Below are positions 1 through 5,603 of a DNA stretch of 5,603 nucleotides, one piece after another. Within the stretch, counting starts at the first letter, position 1. The number at the start of each line of letters is the position of its first letter. Source of the stretch: Methylomarinum sp. (GTDB lineage Bacteria > Pseudomonadota > Gammaproteobacteria > Methylococcales > Methylomonadaceae); NCBI GenBank assembly GCA_013139755.1, contig WTAG01000314.1, positions 1 to 5,603 on the forward strand, in the 5' to 3' direction. Under the pieces are notes generated by a model that saw nothing but the letters and a program-made list of their open reading frames with translations, was not told where the DNA came from and did not search any database. Made by a program: the position numbers and the translations under genes.

Positions 1-1139
1 ATACGGAATTGCGTGTGGCAGGTTTGTTACCTGGGATGGGGCCTATTAAGCAGTGGGGGTTTGAGCTTGAGGCATATAAAAGTAGTTTAAGAAATAACAT
101 GCAACGTGAACTGAATTATCGATCAGAGGCTGAAAGGCAAGATTATTTCTCTCAAGTCGTTAAGATTGACGGTCTTAATGTGCCTTATGTGTATAAGGAA
201 TTATGCAGTGAAAGTGTGTTGGTTCAGTCCAGGGCTTCAGGTGTATTGATTAATGAGGTATCTGGCTGGCCAATATATGACCGCGAAAAGATTGGGGAAA
301 TACTGCTAAAAACCTTGTTTAAAAGTTTGTTTGTAGCTGGTGAGGTACATGGTGATCCCCATGCGGGTAATGTCTTTTATGATTATGATAAAAACGGAAG
401 CCCTGTTGTTAGTTTATTAGATTATGGATGTACCATTCATATATCTGAGCAACGGCGATTGGCTTTACTTAAGTTAATTGTTGCCTGTCGTTTACAGCAG
501 TCAGTTAGTCCTTTGGACTGTTTTGTGGCAATAGGCTTTGATGTTGATAAGTTAGCGCATATTAATGGGTCACTGCCATTGTTATGTCAGTATTTGTTTC
601 AACCTTTTTTGTCTGATCATGCCTTCAAATTATCAGAATGGGAACTGGAAAAGAACATGGCTGATTTGTTGGGTGAAAAACGTTGGTGGTTTCGTTCGGC
701 AGGTCCGGCAGATTTATTATTGTTAATGCGTGCGTTTCAAGGCTTGGTTGTTCAGTTGCAGTTTTTAAAAGTCTCTTTGGATTGGTGGGATATATTACAG
801 CAAACCGCTGGTGATCATTTGATACAACAGGCAGCGAAGTATGAATTGCCAGTTGCGGATATAAAAGAACAGCCGCGTTTATGTTTTGCTGATCAAGCCA
901 GTAAACTATGTGTGCAAGTAAGGAATAATGGCAAGCTCACTGTTTCAGTTACTTTACCAGCTGAAGCCGTATTGGATTTAGAGCAGATTATGCCAGAAGA
1001 TGTCGCTGAATTATTAAAGAAAAGTGACGTTATTGATTTAAAAAAAATCCTTGAAGATTTGCGTGATCATGGCTTAAAGCCTCAAGTCTTATTTCAACTT
1101 GGTAATGCGGGTAAGCAGTATAAGGTGTGGTTAGAATAA
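1..1139 (+). CDS. ABC1/UbiB/AarF-family atypical kinase, 5'-truncated
   Basis: This is the C-terminal part of a protein kinase-like (ABC1/UbiB) ATPase. The frame (codons from position 3) is open to the left edge, so the TTG at 9 is probably an internal Leu codon and the true start lies outside. Visible motifs, numbered from that TTG, are a family-typical RELNYRSEA segment (E34), the catalytic loop HGDPHAGN (residues 114-121, bases 348-371), and a metal-binding DYG in place of the usual DFG (from residue 138). The KxGQ motif, alanine-rich loop and ATP-binding lysine should lie upstream of the window. After the kinase fold (to about residue 280) comes a polar, acidic tail of roughly 90 residues ending in KQYKVWLE. 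It has no hydrophobic segment, whereas E. coli UbiB ends in two membrane helices. Family members support ubiquinone synthesis or have unknown roles; the substrate here is unknown. The family call is secure, but assignment to UbiB itself is not. It is convergent with glgA. Confidence 0.9.
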   Translation, partial: TELRVAGLLPGMGPIKQWGFELEAYKSSLRNNMQRELNYRSEAERQDYFSQVVKIDGLNVPYVYKELCSESVLVQSRASGVLINEVSGWPIYDREKIGEILLKTLFKSLFVAGEVHGDPHAGNVFYDYDKNGSPVVSLLDYGCTIHISEQRRLALLKLIVACRLQQSVSPLDCFVAIGFDVDKLAHINGSLPLLCQYLFQPFLSDHAFKLSEWELEKNMADLLGEKRWWFRSAGPADLLLLMRAFQGLVVQLQFLKVSLDWWDILQQTAGDHLIQQAAKYELPVADIKEQPRLCFADQASKLCVQVRNNGKLTVSVTLPAEAVLDLEQIMPEDVAELLKKSDVIDLKKILEDLRDHGLKPQVLFQLGNAGKQYKVWLE

Positions 1140-1153
1140 GCCATGTGTTTTTT

Positions 1154-1247
1154 GTAGCCTTGATGTAACAAAGTGAAATCAAGGTTTTTGCACCGTAGAT
1201 TGTTTAATTTCACTTTGCTGCATCAAGGCTGCATTTATTTTATTTTT
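1154..1247 (+). terminator. Long inverted repeat with T-rich tail, likely terminator after the kinase gene
   Basis: Two 24-base arms (1156-1179 and 1207-1230) are reverse complements at 22 of 24 positions and enclose a 27-base loop. The left arm begins 17 bases after the kinase stop codon. On the plus strand the right arm is followed by a T-rich run (1233-1247), as expected for a Rho-independent terminator of the plus-strand gene. On the minus strand the hairpin is followed by an A-rich stretch, so termination of the glgB-glgA transcript here would be less classical. The stem is unusually long and not very GC-rich for a simple terminator, so it could also be a dispersed palindromic repeat that happens to sit between convergent genes. 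Confidence 0.55.
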
Positions 1248-1267
1248 GAGTATGCTCTTATGGGTGG

Positions 1268-2701
1268 TTAAATTTCCTGGTACAGGGTGACATATTGTTT
1301 TGCGCTATTTTCCCATGAAAAGTCTTTTTGCATAGCGGCTATTTGAATCTTTTTCCAGGTCTTTTTATCATTATAAAGCAGTAGTCCACGTTTAATCGCC
1401 TCTAATAACGCACCAGGGCTGGCCTGTTTAAAGGAAATACCTGTTGCGGTGTTGTTAGCTAGGCTTTTAGGTAAAGCGTCTTCTATGGTATCTGCTAGCC
1501 CACCAGTTTTTCTTACAATGGGGATGGTGCCATAGCGTTGACTATACATTTGGTTTAAACCACAGGGTTCAAAGCGAGAAGGCATAAGGAAAATATCAAC
1601 ACCTGCTTCAATTTGATGTGCAAGGGCTTCATCATAACCGATAGTCACTGAAATTTTCTTTGGATAAAGGCGGGCGAAACTTAATAATTTTTGCTCAACA
1701 CTTTTATCGCCACTGCCTAATAAAACTAATTGTAATGGCATGTTAACCATTTCGGTGAGGCATTCAATCAGCAGATCAACGCCTTTTTGTTCTACCAGTC
1801 GACTGATTAAGCCAAATAAGGGCACTGATTTATTAACAGGAAGTGATGATCGTGCCTGCAATGAGGTTTTGTTTATGACTTTTTTTTCTAAGGTATCGGC
1901 AGAATAAGGTTCGCTAATGCTTTTATCGGTTTCAGGGTTCCACTGATCCAAATCCATGCCATTAATAATGCCAGTTAAGATAGCATGTTTGTGGCTTAAT
2001 AAACCTTCCAGGCCATAACCATATTCGGGGGTTTGTATTTCCAGAGCATAAGTGGGGCTGACTGTTGTTATGCGATCGGCATAAGATAACCCGCCTTTGA
2101 TAAAAGAAAGCATATCGTGAAACTCAAGACCATCTGGATGCCATAGCTGGCTAGGTAAATTAAGCTCAGAAAAAGTGCTATCAGGAAACATGCCTTGGTA
2201 TGCCATGTTATGAATGGTAAAAACAGAGGCTGGCTTATTGCTTTCAATTGATAATAAAGCGGGAACCAAGCCAGTTTGCCAGTCATTGCAGTGAATAACA
2301 TCAGGTTGCCAGTTTAGGTGTGCTCTGTTCATTGCAACTTCGACTACAACTCTACAAAATAAAGCAAAACGTTCGGCAATGTCATTCCAAGGGTTTCCTT
2401 GTTCATCAACATAAGGGTTTCCGGGGGTGTCAAAAAAAGCAGGGCAGTCAACTAGCCAGACGATAACCTTGCTATTCGGTAATTGTGTTTCCAGAATGTT
2501 AGCGTCCTGATTATTAACTCGAACGGAGCTGATAAACCGAACCTCTTCTGTTGTTTTTATAGATTGGTAGTTGGGTAAAATAATCCGTATTTCTTGATTA
2601 ATTTTATCCAGCGCCCGCGGTAAGCTACCTGCGACATCTGCTAATCCCCCTGTTTTAATTAATGGGTGGACTTCACTGCTTGCAAAGAGTATTTTTTTCA
2701 T
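1268..2701 (-). CDS. glgA: Glycogen synthase (ADP-glucose, GT5 family)
   Basis: This cytoplasmic enzyme transfers glucose from ADP-glucose to the non-reducing end of an alpha-1,4-glucan. The 477-residue product equals the E. coli GlgA length. It has the two Rossmann-like halves of a GT-B fold. The N-terminal half carries KTGGLADV (K16, the ADP-glucose-binding lysine of the family) and the synthase signature [10 protein letters not shown] (residues 164-173). The C-terminal half carries SRLVEQKG (R301 and K306, nucleotide-sugar phosphate contacts), [10 protein letters not shown] (E378, the conserved catalytic-region glutamate) and a second KTGGLADT (from K398). The ATG start is supported by the N-terminus [11 protein letters not shown], where the family normally begins. 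The start overlaps the glgB stop as ATGA and no convincing Shine-Dalgarno sequence precedes it, so expression probably depends on translational coupling to glgB. All key residues seen are intact. Confidence 0.98.
   Translation of the reverse strand: MKKILFASSEVHPLIKTGGLADVAGSLPRALDKINQEIRIILPNYQSIKTTEEVRFISSVRVNNQDANILETQLPNSKVIVWLVDCPAFFDTPGNPYVDEQGNPWNDIAERFALFCRVVVEVAMNRAHLNWQPDVIHCNDWQTGLVPALLSIESNKPASVFTIHNMAYQGMFPDSTFSELNLPSQLWHPDGLEFHDMLSFIKGGLSYADRITTVSPTYALEIQTPEYGYGLEGLLSHKHAILTGIINGMDLDQWNPETDKSISEPYSADTLEKKVINKTSLQARSSLPVNKSVPLFGLISRLVEQKGVDLLIECLTEMVNMPLQLVLLGSGDKSVEQKLLSFARLYPKKISVTIGYDEALAHQIEAGVDIFLMPSRFEPCGLNQMYSQRYGTIPIVRKTGGLADTIEDALPKSLANNTATGISFKQASPGALLEAIKRGLLLYNDKKTWKKIQIAAMQKDFSWENSAKQYVTLYQEI
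2698..2701 (-). promoter_or_regulatory. ATGA stop-start overlap of glgB and glgA
   Basis: On the minus strand the glgB stop TGA and the glgA start ATG share the four bases ATGA. The bases just upstream (ATCTTAAAATT before the ATG) contain no purine-rich ribosome-binding site. This arrangement usually means that ribosomes finishing the upstream gene reinitiate on the downstream one, which would tie synthase output to branching-enzyme output. The overlap is seen directly; the coupling is inferred. Confidence 0.7.
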
Positions 2702-4890
2702 AATTTTAAGATGATACCCGCTAATGGAGGAAGGGTAAGATTAACTGAATGAGGGAGATTCATCCATGGTGTTGGTTCTGAGGGAGTGGAGATGTTTCCC
2801 GTGTTGCTACCATTATAAAAGCTGGAGTCAGAATTAAATATCTCAGTGTAATTGCCTTCACTTGGCACACCAATGCGGTAGTTTTGTCTGGTAACAGGGG
2901 TAAAGTTTAATATGATAATTAACTCTTCCTCAGCTGTTTTTCTGCGATAACTGATAATTGAGTGATTAACATCATGGCAATCAATCCATTCAAAGCCTTG
3001 ATGATCAAAGTCATGTTGAAATAATGAGGGATGATGGGTATATATTTTGTTTAAGTCTTTAACCAGCGTTTTTATGCCATTATGGCTGGGGTAATCAAGC
3101 GTATACCAGTCTAGAGCTTGGTTAAAATTCCATTCAGTGCCTTGAGCAAATTCACAGCCCATAAATAATAGCTTTTTGCCGGGATAGGTGAACATAAAGG
3201 TATAAAGCAGGCGTAAATTAGCAAAACGCTGCCATTCATCTCCTGGCATTTTATTGATCATAGAGCCTTTCCCATGAACCACTTCATCATGAGAAAAAGG
3301 TAACACAAAATTTTCTGAGAATGCATAAAGCATCCCAAAAGTTAGGTTGTCATGATGATGCATCCTATGGACAGGGTCTTGCTGCATATATGAGAGCATG
3401 TCATGCATCCAGCCCATATTCCACTTCATAGAAAAGCCAAGTCCTCCTGTCCATGTTGGGCGTGTGACTTGAGGCCAAGAGGTCGATTCTTCGGCGATAA
3501 TAACAGTGCCAGGGTGCTGCTCATGGGTAATTGAATTCATGTGTCTCATAAAATCAATGGCTTCCAAGTTTTCATTCCCTCCGTGAATGTTAGGTATCCA
3601 GTCATCAGCTTCACGTGAGTAGTCTAAATAAAGCATGGATGCAACGGCATCAACTCTCAATCCATCGAGATGGAATTCCTCTAACCAGAAGTTAGCACTA
3701 GCCAGTAGGAAGTTTTTTACTTCATTGCGGCTGTAATTGTAAATTAATGTGCCCCAGTCCCTATGTTCGCCTTTGCGAGGGTCTTCATGTTCATAAAGTG
3801 CTGTGCCATCAAAGTTAGCAAGAGCAAAGGCATCTTTAGGAAAGTGAGCCGGAACCCAGTCAAGGATGACGCCGATATTATTTTGGTGGCATACATCAAC
3901 AAAATAACGAAAATCATCAGGTGATCCGTGGCGGCTAGTGGGCGCAAAATAGCCGGTGGTTTGGTAACCCCATGAGCCATCAAAAGGGTGTTCGGTAATC
4001 GGTAGTAGTTCTATGTGGGTAAAGCCCATTTCCTTAACGTAATCAACTAATTCTACAGCGAGCTCTCTGTAGCTAAGAAAGCCTCCTTGATCATTAAGTC
4101 GCCAAGAGCCGATATGGACTTCATAAATAGACATGGCTTCATGTATCCAGTCATGTTGTTTGCGCTGTTCCATCCATGTGATGTCTAACCATTTGTATTG
4201 GTTTTCATCAAATACAATGGAGGCTGTTTGAGGGCGAAATTCAAATTGTTGACCATAAGGGTCGGTTTTAAGCAGAATTTCGTTGGTTTGACGACTTAAA
4301 ATTTCAAATTTATAGCAGCAACCCGCTTTAAGGCCGGGAATAAATATCTCCCAGATACCACTATTTAAATTACGCATAGGATTGCAGCGGCCATCCCAGC
4401 GGTTAAAGTCGCCTACAACGCTGATACGTTGTGCATTAGGAGCCCAAACAGCAAAGTGTACGCCTTTGATGTTATCAATTGTCTGTAAATGTGCGCCTAA
4501 TTGTTTGTAGATGTGCCAATGGTTTCCCGAAGAAAATAGATGTTGATCAAATTCTGGTAACACCGAGCCAAAGTCGTAAGGGTCGTAGGATTGGTGTTTA
4601 TTGCCTTGTTTATCAACATGGGTCAGTTGATAATGTGTGGGAAGGTCGTTTTTTGTTGTTTGGTATTGAAAGAAATCCGTCTCGGGAATTCTGTTTAGAG
4701 CTTTTCCTTGTGATGTGCCTAGATGAATAGTTTCAGAATAAGGCGCGTAAACGGTTATGGTGGTAATTTTATCTTTATGATGGCGACCTAAAATAGAAAA
4801 TGCATCATGATGTTTTGCTTCAGTAATCTGTATGAAATCAGCGTTTAATTGATCTTTTTTAGCTTTTTTGTTCACTTTGCAATGCCCCAT
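2698..4890 (-). CDS. glgB: 1,4-alpha-glucan branching enzyme (GH13)
   Basis: This enzyme cuts alpha-1,4 chains and re-attaches the fragment by an alpha-1,6 bond, making the branches of glycogen. From the ATG at 4890 the product is 730 residues (E. coli GlgB has 728). Order of domains: an N1 segment ([10 protein letters not shown], about 29-39); a CBM48 module with [20 protein letters not shown] (about 143-162); the GH13 barrel from about 256 (YEVHIGSWR); and a C-terminal beta domain ending in [11 protein letters not shown]. The catalytic triad is complete: nucleophile D414 in DGLRVDAV, acid/base E467 in IIAEES, and D535 in [12 protein letters not shown], aligning with E. coli D405, E458 and D526. 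The start is uncertain. The frame extends to a TTG at 4923 (741 residues), and a GTG at 4875 (725 residues) is preceded by GGGG nine bases upstream. The ATG itself has no clear Shine-Dalgarno sequence. It is the first gene of the glgB-glgA pair and divergent from glgC. Confidence 0.97.
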   Translation of the reverse strand: MGHCKVNKKAKKDQLNADFIQITEAKHHDAFSILGRHHKDKITTITVYAPYSETIHLGTSQGKALNRIPETDFFQYQTTKNDLPTHYQLTHVDKQGNKHQSYDPYDFGSVLPEFDQHLFSSGNHWHIYKQLGAHLQTIDNIKGVHFAVWAPNAQRISVVGDFNRWDGRCNPMRNLNSGIWEIFIPGLKAGCCYKFEILSRQTNEILLKTDPYGQQFEFRPQTASIVFDENQYKWLDITWMEQRKQHDWIHEAMSIYEVHIGSWRLNDQGGFLSYRELAVELVDYVKEMGFTHIELLPITEHPFDGSWGYQTTGYFAPTSRHGSPDDFRYFVDVCHQNNIGVILDWVPAHFPKDAFALANFDGTALYEHEDPRKGEHRDWGTLIYNYSRNEVKNFLLASANFWLEEFHLDGLRVDAVASMLYLDYSREADDWIPNIHGGNENLEAIDFMRHMNSITHEQHPGTVIIAEESTSWPQVTRPTWTGGLGFSMKWNMGWMHDMLSYMQQDPVHRMHHHDNLTFGMLYAFSENFVLPFSHDEVVHGKGSMINKMPGDEWQRFANLRLLYTFMFTYPGKKLLFMGCEFAQGTEWNFNQALDWYTLDYPSHNGIKTLVKDLNKIYTHHPSLFQHDFDHQGFEWIDCHDVNHSIISYRRKTAEEELIIILNFTPVTRQNYRIGVPSEGNYTEIFNSDSSFYNGSNTGNISTPSEPTPWMNLPHSVNLTLPPLAGIILKL

Positions 4891-4923
4891 GAGAGTGGAT
4901 TGTAGTAGAATGCGTTTTAGCAA

Positions 4924-5055
4924 ATGTTATCAAATTTCTAGGTTAAAGATTAAATAAATTGAAAATTTATAAAATTAGTTGATTAAAGAGGTTTTAATTG
5001 TCTGCTAAAGAATAATAACGATGATAGTCCTAATTCTAAAAATAAGGGGATATAT
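4924..5055. promoter_or_regulatory. Divergent glgB / glgC promoter region, very AT-rich
   Basis: Only 29 of the 135 bases from 4921 to 5055 are G or C, far fewer than in the flanking genes. Both transcription units should start here. For glgC (plus strand) TTGAAA (4959-4964) lies 17 bases before ATTAAA (4982-4987), a weak sigma70-like pair. For glgB (minus strand) TATAAA (4971-4966) resembles a -10 box but has no good -35 at normal spacing. These two candidates overlap, which would allow mutual interference. No convincing operator palindrome was found. The role as a promoter region follows from the divergent layout; the individual boxes are weak guesses. Confidence 0.45.
5044..5050 (+). promoter_or_regulatory. 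Ribosome-binding site of glgC
   Basis: The purine run AAGGGGA ends five bases before the ATG at 5056, a good match to the anti-Shine-Dalgarno sequence at workable spacing. It fixes the glgC start and contrasts with the weak sites before glgB and glgA. Confidence 0.75.
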
Positions 5056-5603
5056 ATGTCAGAATCAAAAAACCCACATCATGAACGTTTTGTTAGTCAG
5101 TTGACACGTAACACGGTTGCTTTGATTTTAGCCGGTGGGCGTGGAACGCGATTACATCAGATGACTGATTGGCGAGCAAAGCCGTCAGTTCCTTTTGGTG
5201 GTAAATTTCGGATCATTGATTTCCCGTTATCAAATTGTATTAACTCGGGAATACGTAAGATTGGTGTTTTAACGCAATATAAGGCCGACCCTTTAATTAA
5301 GCATATACAGCAGGGATGGGGGTTTTTAAGAGGTGAGTTTGGTGAATTTGTTAATTTGATGCCTGCTCAGCAAACTGCCCAGGGAGGTGGATGGTATGAG
5401 GGTACTGCTGATGCTATTTATCAAAGTATAGATATGCTTCGTCGTGAGAATTCTGAGTATGTATTGATTCTAGCGGGTGATCATATTTATAAAATGGATT
5501 ATGGTGCTATGCTAGCTGATCATGTGGATAAAGGCGCTGACTTGACCATTGGTTGCCTTGAGGTTTCATTGGATGAGGCTAAAGAATTTGGGGTTATGCA
5601 TGT
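5056..5603 (+). CDS. glgC: Glucose-1-phosphate adenylyltransferase (ADP-glucose pyrophosphorylase), 3'-truncated
   Basis: This enzyme makes ADP-glucose and pyrophosphate from ATP and glucose-1-phosphate, the committed and usually allosterically controlled step of bacterial glycogen synthesis. The first 182 residues are present (full-length relatives are about 420-430) and the frame runs off the right edge. Seen in order are the nucleotide-binding loop [11 protein letters not shown] (residues 23-33), [21 protein letters not shown] (40-60), [16 protein letters not shown] (60-75), [11 protein letters not shown] (113-123) and [11 protein letters not shown] (139-149), with D142 matching the catalytic Asp142 of the E. 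coli enzyme. The start is set by ATG with a strong AAGGGGA ribosome-binding site. At the position of E. coli Lys39, part of the fructose-1,6-bisphosphate activator site, this protein has Trp39 (MTDWRAK). It is transcribed away from glgB-glgA, so the three biosynthetic genes share one intergenic control region. Confidence 0.97.
   Translation, partial: MSESKNPHHERFVSQLTRNTVALILAGGRGTRLHQMTDWRAKPSVPFGGKFRIIDFPLSNCINSGIRKIGVLTQYKADPLIKHIQQGWGFLRGEFGEFVNLMPAQQTAQGGGWYEGTADAIYQSIDMLRRENSEYVLILAGDHIYKMDYGAMLADHVDKGADLTIGCLEVSLDEAKEFGVMH

Noticed and set aside
9..11. TTG as a true start of the kinase gene
   Set aside because: The frame stays open to the window edge, and the essential N-terminal kinase motifs would be missing, so this is an internal codon of a truncated gene.
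2068..2301. Minus-strand open frame of 77 codons inside glgA
   Set aside because: It lies wholly within the well-supported glgA in another frame on the same strand and shows no recognisable motif.
3744..3983. Minus-strand open frame of 79 codons inside glgB
   Set aside because: It is a shadow of the conserved GH13 barrel region, with no independent support.
4479..4730. Plus-strand open frame of 83 codons antisense to glgB
   Set aside because: It is antisense to conserved coding sequence and has no recognisable domain or upstream signals that stand out.
4871..4880. TTCACTTTGC, also present in the right arm of the convergent inverted repeat (1209-1218)
   Set aside because: Only ten bases are shared, one copy lies inside glgB coding sequence, and the flanks do not match; chance is sufficient.
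4964..4976. Small palindrome AATTT-ATA-AAATT in the divergent region
   Set aside because: Such five-base A/T arms are expected by chance in sequence this AT-rich, so it is not reported as an operator.

Overview
This window is a glycogen-biosynthesis locus from a moderately AT-rich bacterium, most likely a gammaproteobacterium. GlgA has the same 477-residue length as the E. coli enzyme, and the catalytic residues of GlgB and GlgC can be matched to E. coli positions. The genus cannot be fixed from the sequence; a methanotroph or a sulfur oxidiser would fit, but that is a guess.

Layout from left to right. (1) The 3' part of a plus-strand gene for an ABC1/UbiB-family atypical kinase, cut by the left edge of the window. 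(2) A short convergent intergenic gap (1140-1267) that is mostly one long imperfect inverted repeat followed by a T-rich stretch, read as a terminator. (3) A minus-strand pair, glgB then glgA, overlapping by four bases (ATGA). (4) A very AT-rich divergent intergenic region of about 130 bases that must hold the promoters of both units. (5) The 5' part of plus-strand glgC, cut by the right edge.

Together the three glg genes make the classical bacterial pathway. GlgC makes ADP-glucose from ATP and glucose-1-phosphate, GlgA adds the glucose to alpha-1,4 chains, and GlgB introduces alpha-1,6 branches. The kinase fragment is a neighbour with no evident part in this pathway.

I found no RNA gene, CRISPR array, insertion sequence or unknown multi-gene system. 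The points that merit a second look are the convergent inverted repeat with its alternative fold, a substitution at the activator-site lysine position in GlgC, the soluble C-terminal tail of the kinase, and the uncertain start of glgB.
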